Of a stretch of DNA of 64,000 bases, positions 17,892-25,174 are shown piece after piece. Below the pieces are notes generated by a model. It was not told the origin of the DNA. It saw only the letters and a list, made by a program, of their open reading frames with translations, and did no database searches. Every line of letters begins with the position of its first letter. Position 1 is the first letter of the stretch. A program made the position numbers and the translations under genes. Origin of the DNA: JANRLF01 sp033762815 (GTDB lineage Bacteria; Bacteroidota; Bacteroidia; Chitinophagales; CAIOSU01); NCBI GenBank assembly GCA_033762815.1, contig JANRLF010000007.1, positions 186,001-250,000 of the forward strand, written 5' to 3'.

Positions 17892-18653
17892 ATGCAGCTA
17901 TCGGTGTACAATGCTTTGTTGCAAAGGAAAGCAATGGGCAGAAAGGCTTTGGGGGTATTGATCGATCCCGATAAAACCAACCCAAAGGCATTGGCCCGTC
18001 TATTGGAAAAAGGGGAAGGTGTGGGTCTTGATTATTGGTTACTGGGCGGCAGTTTATTGCTACGGCAGGCCACCGAAGAATGCCTGCATATCTTGAAACA
18101 GGGCAGTGTGCCCGTTCTATTGTTCCCCGGCGATGCCCGCCAAGTGGTGCCGGGTGCCGATGCCTTATTGTTGCTCAGCCTTATATCGGGCCGCAACCCT
18201 GAGCTGTTGATAGGCCAACATGTAGCCGCTGCCATGCAAATCAAGCAGCAATGCAGCGAGGTTATCCCCACCGGCTATATATTGGTAGACGGTGGCCGTA
18301 TTACTTCCGTCATGTACATGAGCGGTACCCTGCCCATACCACGAGATAAGACCGATATTGCGCTCAGTACCGCCTTGGCAGGGGAACTGCTGGGCCTAAA
18401 ACTATTGTATCTGGAAGCCGGTAGCGGTGCTAAGTATCCCGTACCTGCATCCATGATAGCCGCTATTCATGAATATTGCCAATTGCCCCTTATCGTAGGG
18501 GGTGGCATCAGAACGCCTGAGGATGCCGAAAAAGCATGCCTAGCTGGTGCCGATATGCTGGTGGTGGGCACTGCATTGGAAGAGGATAGCAGTTTGTTGC
18601 CAGAATTGGTCGCAGCCGTGCAAGCCATATCCAACAAAACCCAACCTTTATGA
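17892..18653 (+). CDS. Geranylgeranylglyceryl phosphate synthase family protein (PcrB/GGGPS)
   Basis: A TIM-barrel prenyltransferase of 253 aa. Family members join a polyprenyl diphosphate to sn-glycerol-1-phosphate, making the ether bond of archaeal lipids or, in Bacillus PcrB, a heptaprenylglyceryl lipid. Visible landmarks are GVLIDPDKTNPKAL near residue 17, GGSLLLRQ near 47, LYLEAGSGAKYPVP near 176 and the phosphate-binding IVGGGIRTPEDAEKA near 201. It lies 32 bp after recG and overlaps rsgA by 4 bp, so it is in a housekeeping operon. Bacteroidota are known to carry group II GGGPS enzymes. No glycerol-1-phosphate dehydrogenase is seen in this window, so the product lipid is uncertain. Confidence 0.88.
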   Translation: MQLSVYNALLQRKAMGRKALGVLIDPDKTNPKALARLLEKGEGVGLDYWLLGGSLLLRQATEECLHILKQGSVPVLLFPGDARQVVPGADALLLLSLISGRNPELLIGQHVAAAMQIKQQCSEVIPTGYILVDGGRITSVMYMSGTLPIPRDKTDIALSTALAGELLGLKLLYLEAGSGAKYPVPASMIAAIHEYCQLPLIVGGGIRTPEDAEKACLAGADMLVVGTALEEDSSLLPELVAAVQAISNKTQPL

Positions 18654-19573
18654 AGGGAAAGGTAATGCGCTCCACGGGCAGTTGGTATGTAGTGATGACA
18701 GAAGATGGCCATTTGCACAATTGCCGCCTCAAGGGCCGTTTTCGCCTCGATGACCATAAAAAGTCAAACCCCGTAGCCGTTGGCGATGACGTGGAAGTGA
18801 GCAAAGACGAGCACCATGATGTGGTGATTTCCAAAATTTTGCCCCGCAACAATTATATCAGTCGCCAAAGCCCTAGGCACATGCAAAGCCGCAACATTAT
18901 TGCCGCTAACTTGGACCAAGCCTTTCTGGTGGCTACTGTTGCCAACCCCCGCACCTCCACTGGCTTTATCGACCGCTTTCTGGTGACTGCCGAAGCGTAC
19001 CATATCCCCGCCCATATCATCTTCAACAAGCAAGATGCCATGACGGAGAAAGAGGCGGCGGTGCAAGCCACTTATCAGGAAATATATGAACAGGCCGGTT
19101 ATGCCGTACATTTGGTATCCGCTACCGAAAAGGCCAATATCGAACCCTTAAAAGACCTGATGCGCGATAAGGTGACCTTGGTGGCCGGCCATTCCGGAGT
19201 CGGCAAATCTACCCTTATCAATGCCATTGACCCCGCTCTGAACCTTAGGGTGGGCGACATTAGTGCAAAACACCTAAAAGGTACCCACACTACCACTTTT
19301 GCGGAAATGTTTGTGTTGCCTTTTGGCGGATATATCATCGATACACCGGGCATCAAGGAGTTCGGTATTTTGGATTTGGAACCGGAGGAGGTGGGCCATT
19401 ACTTTCCCGAGATGCGCGACCGATTGCAGGAATGCCAGTTCAACAACTGCCTGCACCTGGACGAACCAAAATGTGCCGTAAAAGATGCTGTAGGAGCAGG
19501 TGAAATATCGCTAGAACGCTACAAAAACTATGAAAACATATTGAATGATGCCCGTCAACTACCAAAATACTGA
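18650..19573 (+). CDS. rsgA: Ribosome small subunit-dependent GTPase A
   Basis: A circularly permuted GTPase that acts in late 30S ribosome maturation. The 307-aa product has an N-terminal OB fold (about 1-70), then G motifs in permuted order: G4 as FNKQD near residue 124, G1 as GHSGVGKSTL near 178 and G3 as DTPG near 230. A C-terminal zinc knuckle follows (C-x4-C-x-H-x5-C; QFNNCLHLDEPKC near 263). The start ATG overlaps the stop of the preceding gene in an ATGA. It is followed three bases later by dtd. The length is normal. Confidence 0.96.
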   Translation: MKGKVMRSTGSWYVVMTEDGHLHNCRLKGRFRLDDHKKSNPVAVGDDVEVSKDEHHDVVISKILPRNNYISRQSPRHMQSRNIIAANLDQAFLVATVANPRTSTGFIDRFLVTAEAYHIPAHIIFNKQDAMTEKEAAVQATYQEIYEQAGYAVHLVSATEKANIEPLKDLMRDKVTLVAGHSGVGKSTLINAIDPALNLRVGDISAKHLKGTHTTTFAEMFVLPFGGYIIDTPGIKEFGILDLEPEEVGHYFPEMRDRLQECQFNNCLHLDEPKCAVKDAVGAGEISLERYKNYENILNDARQLPKY

Positions 19574-19576
19574 AGG

Positions 19577-20029
19577 ATGCGTGCAGTAATACAAAAAGTA
19601 AGCGATGCCTCGGTGAATATCGAGGGGCGGATAAAAGCCTCCATTGGTATTGGCCTGTTGGTGTTGGTAGGTTTTGAAGAAGCAGATACCGTGGAGGATT
19701 TGGAATGGACAGCAAAAAAGATAGTGCAAATGCGCCTTTTCAATGATGACGATGGCGTAATGAACCGCTCCTTAAAGGAGGTGCATGGGGAGTTGTTAAT
19801 CGTAAGCCAGTTTACTTTGTTTGCCAGTACCAAGAAGGGCAACCGCCCATCATACATAAAAGCTGCAAAGCCCGAAATCGCCATTCCGCTCTATGAACAA
19901 TTTTTGAAAATGGCTGCCGAGCAACTGGAGCGGCCTGTAGAAAGCGGCACTTTTGGTGCTGATATGAAAGTGACTTTAGTGAACGATGGCCCCGTTACCA
20001 TTTTAATTGACAGCAAAAATAGAGAATGA
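19577..20029 (+). CDS. dtd: D-aminoacyl-tRNA deacylase
   Basis: Removes D-amino acids (and glycine mischarged on tRNA-Ala) from tRNA, an editing step in translation. The 150-aa product carries the two active-site signatures of DTD: SQFTLFAS near residues 77-84 and the Gly-cisPro motif as NDGPVTILIDS near 135-145. It lies three bases after rsgA with a purine-rich GAAGG just before the ATG. Its own stop overlaps the next start in an ATGA. Length and motifs are typical. Confidence 0.96.
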   Translation: MRAVIQKVSDASVNIEGRIKASIGIGLLVLVGFEEADTVEDLEWTAKKIVQMRLFNDDDGVMNRSLKEVHGELLIVSQFTLFASTKKGNRPSYIKAAKPEIAIPLYEQFLKMAAEQLERPVESGTFGADMKVTLVNDGPVTILIDSKNRE

Positions 20030-20355
20030 CCATACAAGAAGCCCAACAGCAGGTAGATGCCTGGATCAATACCACCGGGGTACGTTATTTCAATGAATTG
20101 ACCAATATGGCCATGCTTACTGAAGAGGTGGGCGAAGTGGCGCGCATCATTGCCCGCCAGTATGGGGAGCAGTCGTTCAAGGAAAGCGATAAGGAAAAGG
20201 TATTGGCCGATGAACTGGCCGACGTGCTGTTCGTGGTCATCTGCCTCGCCAACCAAACCGGGGTGGACCTAACCGATGCCCTGCAGCGCAACCTGCAAAA
20301 GAAAACCCTTCGCGATAGCCAGCGCCATCAGAACAATGAAAAACTTGGCAAGTAA
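20026..20355 (+). CDS. MazG-like nucleotide pyrophosphohydrolase
   Basis: A small all-alpha NTP pyrophosphatase of 109 aa. It carries the magnesium-binding helices of the MazG/dUTPase-2 superfamily: LTEEVGEVARIIA near residues 30-42 (the ExxE pattern) and DELADVLFVVICLAN near 64-78 (the ExxD pattern). It overlaps dtd by 4 bp. Family members hydrolyse non-canonical or excess (d)NTPs to monophosphates, a house-cleaning role that fits its place beside dtd. The exact substrate cannot be read from the sequence. Confidence 0.85.
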   Translation: MTIQEAQQQVDAWINTTGVRYFNELTNMAMLTEEVGEVARIIARQYGEQSFKESDKEKVLADELADVLFVVICLANQTGVDLTDALQRNLQKKTLRDSQRHQNNEKLGK

Positions 20356-20411
20356 TTGTCATACTTGGTACGGAAATTGACTTCCATTAGGGATAACCAA
20401 AATCGACCAAC

Positions 20412-20699
20412 ATGGGAAAAAAGAAAAAGCATGCCAATCACGATAGTGGTTTGCATTTTGAAAGAAACGTAAGTACTTCGGAGAGAATCATATCCGTATT
20501 GTCCGGCTCGTGGCTGTTGTACAATGCGCTTTTCAGAAAAGAAAAGAGCGTGACCAAAGCCTTAACTGGCGGTTATCTTTTGTTCAGGGGCGCCACCGGT
20601 TATTGCATCGGATACAATTTAGGCCAGGGTAGCCTGCTTAGCAAAGGCGTGGATTTGGTGACCCATCCCGTAAAAACGGTGAAGGATGCCATAGCCTAA
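20412..20699 (+). CDS. Small membrane protein, DUF2892/YgaP-like transmembrane domain
   Basis: A 95-aa protein with a Lys/His-rich N-terminus (MGKKKKHANHD). It then has two hydrophobic stretches at about residues 27-42 (ISVLSGSWLLYNALF) and 50-68 (LTGGYLLFRGATGYCIGY). The ERIISVLSG and GATGYCIGYNLG signatures resemble DUF2892, whose cysteine-containing end is usually GFCPLY-like. The function is unknown. It is the last gene of the recG-rsgA-dtd run, 56 bp after the MazG-like gene and 16 bp before an intrinsic terminator. Confidence 0.65.
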   Translation: MGKKKKHANHDSGLHFERNVSTSERIISVLSGSWLLYNALFRKEKSVTKALTGGYLLFRGATGYCIGYNLGQGSLLSKGVDLVTHPVKTVKDAIA

Positions 20700-20715
20700 T
20701 TTATCATTACGACCC

Positions 20716-20755
20716 AAAAGCCCGATGATGCTAGATGCACTTCGGGCTTTTTTTG
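20716..20755 (+). terminator. Intrinsic terminator of the recG-dtd run
   Basis: Arms 20717-20725 (AAAGCCCGA) and 20742-20750 (TCGGGCTTT) pair perfectly over 9 bp around a 16-base loop and lead into a run of T residues at 20748-20754. It lies 17 bp after the last stop codon of the rightward gene run. Confidence 0.85.
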
Positions 20756-20868
20756 TTTAAATCATTATCAATCAACAGCATAAGAAACAAATTAATTATA
20801 TGTAAGGTTGTTCGGCTGTCAGGATAATAATTCTCTGAATCTTAAGTTTACTTAAAAAACGCGGCACC

Positions 20869-22305
20869 ATGAACCACCCCAAACTTTTGCTGGGAATACT
20901 ATTCCCATTAGTCAGCCTATTGGCATCAGCTAGCCATATTTATTCAGGCTTTATCCATTATCAGTACCAGGGAAATAGAAGCTATCTCGTACGGGTAAAT
21001 CTCGTTACTACAGATATTAGCTCACCCCCCGATAGTGATACGATTATGCTGGACATGGGCGATGGCAATACCCAGGCCCTTCTGAGGATAGGGGCACCCA
21101 GCTTGGGAAACAACATTAAGCTGAACATTTATAGTGGCACCTACACCTATGCTGCGGATGGAGATTATCTGATAAGCTTTACCGATCCAAACCGGATAAA
21201 TGGTATCACCAATATCAATAATGGGCAAGCTACCGAGAATATCCCCATTCATTTGGAAGCACTAATCAGGCTACGTGAGGCCAATGGGGCTTGCCATACT
21301 TCTACCAACAACTTTTTGGGCAGCTTGCCCTTCAATGCCATCGTAGCTGATTCGTTCAGCCAATCGCTCATACACAATCCATCTTATCCTGATACTGATA
21401 GCACCTCTTATGAGTTAGTGGTACCGTTGCAAGCAGCAAATAGCCCCGTACCTGCTTATAACTACCCAAATCAGATAAACCCTACCGTCCCCTTTCCAAC
21501 TTTAGGGCTTGTTTCTAATGGGTTGCTGCAATGGTTCAGCCCCCAGCAAGCGGGGATATATGCGGCCGGCATCAAAATAAACGAATACCATAATGGCAGC
21601 CTTTACGGATATACCCAAGGGGAAATAGCCATTATTGTTCATCCCAGTAGGGCAAGTTCGCCCAAATTAGAGGGTATTGCACTGTCCCAGCCCCTGCCAC
21701 TAATATTCATTAAGTCCGTGAATCCGGGCGATACGGTTGAGTTTGAAGCCATCTATTCTGATATGGATGCCGATTCGGTTTCCATCGTGCTGTTGGGAGA
21801 GCCTACTTCCGTTGCCACTAATATGGTAAGTGCTGATTCGGATATTGATACGGCAATTGCCTATTTTCAATGGATAGTAGATAGCACCCATGCCAGACCT
21901 TTTCCTTATATACTAACTATAAAGGGCACCAGCTATTACGCAGGTGAAGCCTTTGACCATGATGCATCCGTTAGCATTTTGGTGAGTGGCCCATACAATG
22001 ATACCTGCCCTGCCCTACAGGCCTATACGGGCATTCAGGCTTTGGCAGCAATAAGCATGAGGGTGCATTGTTACCCTAATCCCGCAACGGATTTGGTTTG
22101 GTTCGAAACCAGCTTAGCAAGCACTGCTTGGGGCACTGCTACTTTTGAGCTGTATTCTTTGGCTGGCCAACAAATCAAGGCCCAGCCAATCATCCAAAAG
22201 GGAAAATGGGTGTTGCACCGCGACCAAATACCAGCGGGCATGTACTTTTATCAGATTTTGCAACAAGGCAGCGTACTGGGGCGTGGAAAGTTGATTTGGC
22301 AATAG
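20869..22305 (+). CDS. Secreted T9SS-dependent protein of unknown function
   Basis: A 478-aa exported protein with a signal peptide (MNHPKLLLGILFPLVSLLAS). The mature start ASHIYSGFIHYQYQGNRSY resembles the opening domain of large gliding-motility-associated adhesins of Bacteroidota. The rest is beta-rich, with Ig/PKD-like spacing and no catalytic motif that I recognise. The last 80 or so residues are a type A sorting domain (VHCYPNPATDLVWF near 403, then FELYSLAGQQIK and a final GRGKLIWQ), implying T9SS export. The last 78 bp and the 32 bp after the stop are duplicated at 24813-24922. It stands alone, with a 113-bp upstream gap after a terminator. Confidence 0.82.
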   Translation: MNHPKLLLGILFPLVSLLASASHIYSGFIHYQYQGNRSYLVRVNLVTTDISSPPDSDTIMLDMGDGNTQALLRIGAPSLGNNIKLNIYSGTYTYAADGDYLISFTDPNRINGITNINNGQATENIPIHLEALIRLREANGACHTSTNNFLGSLPFNAIVADSFSQSLIHNPSYPDTDSTSYELVVPLQAANSPVPAYNYPNQINPTVPFPTLGLVSNGLLQWFSPQQAGIYAAGIKINEYHNGSLYGYTQGEIAIIVHPSRASSPKLEGIALSQPLPLIFIKSVNPGDTVEFEAIYSDMDADSVSIVLLGEPTSVATNMVSADSDIDTAIAYFQWIVDSTHARPFPYILTIKGTSYYAGEAFDHDASVSILVSGPYNDTCPALQAYTGIQALAAISMRVHCYPNPATDLVWFETSLASTAWGTATFELYSLAGQQIKAQPIIQKGKWVLHRDQIPAGMYFYQILQQGSVLGRGKLIWQ

Positions 22306-22337
22306 ACACTTGGCATTTATTGGCGAATCCCTTGCCT
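22228..22337 (+). repeat. 110-bp direct repeat, copy 1 (gene 3' end)
   Basis: Spans the last 25 codons and stop of the T9SS gene ending at 22305 plus 32 bp beyond. It matches 24813-24922 at 106 of 110 positions by my count. This is the intact coding copy. Confidence 0.93.
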
Positions 22338-22461
22338 AAAGAATTAAGTATATCTAAGAGTGACGTCAAGCCCATAACAGCCGCTTGGGTTGTCACCAAG
22401 AATCCTTATCTTGACGGGGGGTGAGCAATTTACCTGTAGTATCGTTTTGGTTTTGTGGGGG

Positions 22462-22538
22462 CATGCCCTTACGGGCATGGTAGCTGCAAGCTACCGAACA
22501 ATTTGCACGTAGATACGCTTCGCTAATCTACGCGCAAC
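22462..22538 (-). repeat. Three-hairpin palindromic element, inverted copy 1
   Basis: Contains three short hairpins in 77 bp: CATGCCC/GGGCATG with a TTAC loop at 22462-22479, GGTAGC/GCTACC at 22479-22495, and a CGTAGAT/ATCTACG stem within 22503-22538. The same three units occur in opposite order and orientation at 23398-23469, so the two form an inverted pair around 22579-23410. The rest of 22306-22578 has no gene. Confidence 0.88.
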
Positions 22539-22578
22539 AAGGGGCAATTTTGCTCCCAAAACAAAAGCGGAGAAGGAA

Positions 22579-22812
22579 ATGTTGATGAAATTTAATAAAC
22601 TTGTCAATTCCGAAGCGTTCGAAGGTACGGTGGACGGGGGTGAATCTGTAATGGAAAATTTTGTAAATAGTGTTTTACAAAATACCGTTACAATGGAAAT
22701 CCAAAAAGTAAACGAACAAATGGATTATAAATACGAACAGCAGATAGATAATACCTCTACGCCCCGTCCAATAGAGAATCTTCCTGGTACAGAAATAATA
22801 CCACAGCAATGA
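22579..22812 (+). CDS. Small orphan protein (77 aa), unknown
   Basis: I do not recognise this protein. It is acidic and hydrophilic, with helical, Gln/Glu-rich character (VLQNTVTMEIQKVNEQMDY) and a Pro-rich end. A purine-rich GGAGAAGGAA lies just before the ATG. Its stop overlaps the start of the next ORF in an ATGA, which supports real translation of the pair. It sits inside the inverted hairpin pair, next to an RHS remnant. Small genes in this position are often immunity or cargo genes of polymorphic toxins, but nothing in the sequence proves that role. Confidence 0.5.
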   Translation: MLMKFNKLVNSEAFEGTVDGGESVMENFVNSVLQNTVTMEIQKVNEQMDYKYEQQIDNTSTPRPIENLPGTEIIPQQ

Positions 22813-23132
22813 GCAATAAAAGGATCATAATCAGCTATGTCCTTGGGATAATTATGATTTGCATATTTGTTTGGGTACACCAAACGAATAAAAGAGAAAG
22901 AGAATTACTAAGGTCGGAAACTAATAAGACGTTCGGGATAATAACCCGTGTCAGTAAAAGAAAAGGAAAATACGATTTTAAATATAGGTACAAGGCTTAT
23001 GGTGAAACTTATGAGAAGTGGGGCGACAATATTAAAAAAGGAGAAGTAAATCAAGGCGACACAATTGAAATCACTTATTATAGGAAAGACCCTTCAATAA
23101 GTAAGCCTACATTTCAACTGGAATTAAAGTGA
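22809..23132 (+). CDS. Small membrane-anchored protein, DUF3592-like
   Basis: A 107-aa protein with one N-terminal membrane segment (IIISYVLGIIMICIFVWVH, about residues 6-24). A short beta-rich domain follows (FGIITRVSKRKGKYDFKYRY, then GDTIEITYYRKDPSISKP near 85-102). That pattern, a G-x-V strand, a Y-x-F-x-Y strand and a final G-D-x-I-x-V-x-Y-x-x-x-x-P, is like DUF3592 proteins of unknown function. It overlaps the preceding small ORF by 4 bp, and its stop overlaps the start of the RHS fragment. Possible roles are immunity or envelope stress; neither is shown. Confidence 0.55.
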   Translation: MSNKRIIISYVLGIIMICIFVWVHQTNKRERELLRSETNKTFGIITRVSKRKGKYDFKYRYKAYGETYEKWGDNIKKGEVNQGDTIEITYYRKDPSISKPTFQLELK

Positions 23133-23410
23133 TAAATATAGCCAAGGTGCTGAAGCCGCACGTGGGGACGGCCATCAGTGATGAGGATGAATGGGAATAC
23201 ACTTATTACCTAAGGGATGCCAGCGGCAACGTGATGAGCAACTATACCAAAAGGACTTTGGTAAGTACGACCACCTATAAGCAGGTGAAGCAGACGGAAG
23301 TACCGCTTTATGGTAGCGACAGGCTAGGTATTTTTAATAGAAATAAGGTAGTGGGCAAACTTGAAGTGGAAAGCGACGGGAGTGACGGCCCCAAGTTGCG
23401 CGTAGATTAG
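23129..23410 (+). pseudogene. RHS/YD-repeat core fragment (tip remnant 1)
   Basis: A 93-codon open frame whose middle reads YTYYLRDASGNVMSNYTK and VPLYGSDRLGIFNRNKVVG. These are hallmarks of the RHS-repeat core of Bacteroidota toxin-delivery proteins. Complete RHS proteins are many hundreds to thousands of residues long, and here only the core edge survives. The frame begins with a GTG overlapping the previous stop and ends in the palindromic element at 23398-23434. I infer a remnant from recombination or decay, not an expressed protein. Confidence 0.72.
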
Positions 23411-23469
23411 CGCAGCGTATCTACGTGCAATAAGTAAGGTAGCTTGCAGCTACCATGCCCACAGGGCAT
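23389..23469 (+). repeat. Three-hairpin palindromic element, copy 2
   Basis: The first 46 bp (23389-23434) are identical to 23597-23642. The portion 23398-23469 is an inverted match to 22462-22538: the CGTAGAT/ATCTACG stem, then GGTAGC/GCTACC at 23438-23454, then ATGCCC/GGGCAT at 23455-23469. It also carries the stop of the RHS fragment. Confidence 0.88.
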
Positions 23470-23473
23470 TCCT

Positions 23474-23542
23474 TGGAAACCCAAGCCGCAGCAAATATAC
23501 GGCAGCGCCCGTTTGGGGTCTGCCACAGAAACCTTATCTTAA
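23474..23542 (+). pseudogene. RHS core fragment (tip remnant 2)
   Basis: A 23-codon stretch reading WKPKPQQIYGSARLGSATE before a TAA. The IYGSARLG motif is the same RHS-core landmark as LYGSDRLG in the fragment about 170 bp upstream. It has no start and no downstream core, so it is only a remnant. Two partial copies of one motif so close together point to repeated recombination of RHS tips at this site. Confidence 0.55.
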
Positions 23543-23596
23543 CGGGGAGCTTGGGCAACACCCATACCGCCATAAAGGGTACTAAGCAATATGAGC

Positions 23597-23642
23597 CCCC
23601 AAGTTGCGCGTAGATTAGCGCAGCGTATCTACGTGCAATAAG
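23597..23642 (+). repeat. 46-bp exact repeat, copy 3 of the palindromic element
   Basis: Identical over 46 bp to 23389-23434, including the four C residues before AAGTTGCGCG, but lacking the two further hairpins. It ends 4 bp before the stop codon of the leftward gene at 23646 and may help end its transcript. Confidence 0.88.
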
Positions 23643-23645
23643 GGG

Positions 23646-24083
23646 CTATTTGATAGGCTCTTTTTTAGATTCTTGATAGGTCAAACGACTCAAATTTTTG
23701 TCTTTTTCAATCAGTTCCAGATATTCTTCCTTCTTCACAATAATTGCCATATCTTTTCTATAAGAAGCATCGATAACAAAATAATATTCTTGGCCATGTT
23801 GCACATTCAAGGATAATTGAGCAAAATACGTATATCCAGGCATAGCATCAAAACCAGGGCAGACTGTCTTAAAATCAAAGAAAATAGCACCTTCAGAATA
23901 TATAGTGTAATTGATTTCACTAGACTTATATAAAGTCATCTTATCTTGGCGCGGTAACGTAAACTCAGTTGGACACATTCCATTCTTATGTTTTGGCAAT
24001 CGATATACATGGATTACAGAACTATCCTGAGCCAATGCAATGGTTGTACTTAATAGAAAGATAATTACTAAAAAAGGTTTCAT
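23646..24083 (-). CDS. Small exported protein of unknown function
   Basis: A 145-aa product with a clear signal peptide (MKPFLVIIFLLSTTIALA, cleaved before QDSS). The mature part is mixed beta/alpha with HVYRLPKHKNGMCPTEF near residue 25 and two cysteines (about 37 and 74). The segment GQEYYFVIDAS near residue 97 resembles periplasmic DUF2846-type domains, but I am not confident of that. It stands between repeat elements, downstream of a possible gene fragment at 24093-24359. It is the best-preserved gene in this degraded stretch. Confidence 0.65.
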   Translation of the reverse strand: MKPFLVIIFLLSTTIALAQDSSVIHVYRLPKHKNGMCPTEFTLPRQDKMTLYKSSEINYTIYSEGAIFFDFKTVCPGFDAMPGYTYFAQLSLNVQHGQEYYFVIDASYRKDMAIIVKKEEYLELIEKDKNLSRLTYQESKKEPIK

Positions 24084-24092
24084 CGTTCTAAG

Positions 24093-24359
24093 TTATAGAA
24101 TCTTAAAATTAGTATTTTTTTGTACAACTACCCTTGTGGATTTCCTTTGGCTGTCAGCGTTTTTTTGACTTCCTCCAGGTTTTTCTTTAGCTCCCCCCAT
24201 CTGGCGCAAGAATGGCGCGAAGCCTATAGCAGACAAGCCATGCCCAAGCGATGTACCTGTAGCCACTTCCAGTTTCCTCCCTTGCCATTGCTCGGAAGAC
24301 AAAGCAGTTCCTCCGTCTGTCATTCTGTAAGAAACTACCTTGGCATATTCAATAAACAA
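24093..24359 (-). pseudogene. Open frame overlapping a duplicated block, possible gene remnant
   Basis: An 88-codon leftward frame ending 9 bp before the small exported gene. Its N-terminal third lies in the 165-bp block repeated at 26643-26808, and the rest (TGTSLGHGLSAIGFAPFLRQ, then a basic tail) is unique. I recognise no family. The second copy of the block keeps the same frame open but runs into intergenic repeat sequence. It may be the end of a lost gene or a chance frame. The rest of 24084-25174 holds only repeats and hairpins. Confidence 0.3.
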
Positions 24360-24438
24360 GAAGCGATGCCTTGCATCAAGCCTATAGCAAGTGCCAAGGT
24401 AGATATTTACAATATGACATATCGGTCTGAAACTATAG
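24276..24438 (+). repeat. 165-bp duplicated block, copy A
   Basis: Nearly identical to 26643-26808: I count one substitution (CCATTG versus CCCTTG) and one 3-bp length difference near the right end (ATCGGT against ATCGGTGGT). The copies lie about 2.4 kb apart in the same orientation, flanking the AT-rich membrane-protein gene. There are no obvious terminal inverted repeats or transposase. Confidence 0.92.
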
Positions 24439-24631
24439 AGCCAATGCTACGATAAAGCCGTAGTGCTTTTGCAGATAGATTTATTCTATGTATTTTGTGG
24501 CTAAAGGAAGGGGTTTTCTCTCGCTGCTTCCGCCGTTTCGGAAATCGAAAGGGCTGGTAGCAGTGCCCGCGATGATGCTGGTGAAAAGGGATTGGTGAAC
24601 GTAGTATTATGTTTGGCAAGTATTATAATTT

Positions 24632-24805
24632 CAGCGGACGCTGTATATTTTCGTAGGTACAAGCGGACGCTTGCACCAGTGTGGGGGAGATAACCAGTGC
24701 CGTCGCCGGACTATGTCCGGTGACGATAGTACATGGCGGATTGCATCCGCCTTTAGTCGGACACAGTCCGACCTGTGTTATGGTCACCGGTTGTAAACCG
24801 GCGAC
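24632..24805. repeat. Run of six short hairpins
   Basis: Six palindromes follow one another: 24632-24643 (CAGCG/CGCTG), 24660-24673 (CAAGCG/CGCTTG), 24701-24725 (11-bp stem with one G-T pair, loop TAT), 24735-24751 (GGCGGAT/ATCCGCC), 24756-24772 (GTCGGAC/GTCCGAC) and 24783-24805 (10-bp stem with one mismatch, loop GTA). Loops are two or three bases. The array resembles clustered REP-type elements and has no coding frame of note. Confidence 0.85.
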
Positions 24806-24812
24806 AGCTTGG

Positions 24813-24922
24813 ATACCAGCGGGCATGTACTTTTATCAGATTTTGCAATAAGGCAGCGTACTGGGGCGTGGAAAGTTGATTTGGCAATAGAAACTTGGCA
24901 TTTATTGGCGAATATCTTGCCT
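24813..24922 (+). repeat. 110-bp direct repeat, copy 2 (broken gene 3' end)
   Basis: Duplicate of 22228-22337, the end of the T9SS gene. Four differences were counted. One changes CAA to TAA in the reading frame of the original, so this copy could not encode the sorting-domain tail. It begins 7 bp after the hairpin array. It could be the scar of a duplicated or exchanged gene end. Confidence 0.92.
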
Positions 24923-25174
24923 GCACTTATCGCAAAGATTAAGCTGTGCTTTGTCTACGGTGTTGATTTGTTCAGCGGCACTGGTCATTACGCACAGGGG
25001 GTTCCTGCAATGCCTAAGGCCCAATTTCATGAATGGCAAATCATTTTGTTAACAGAAACACGATGCTGTTTTTTTAATGACTTGAAAGGTCTGTTACTTT
25101 AGATAATTTTTACATTTACTACCTAACTGAAGAATTATAGGAATAAACTGCAAAATGACAAACCAAATTTAAAT

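Noticed and set aside
24809..25102. A 97-codon plus-strand frame over the duplicated gene end
   Set aside because: It is a different frame from the original gene and runs through repeat sequence, so it is probably chance.
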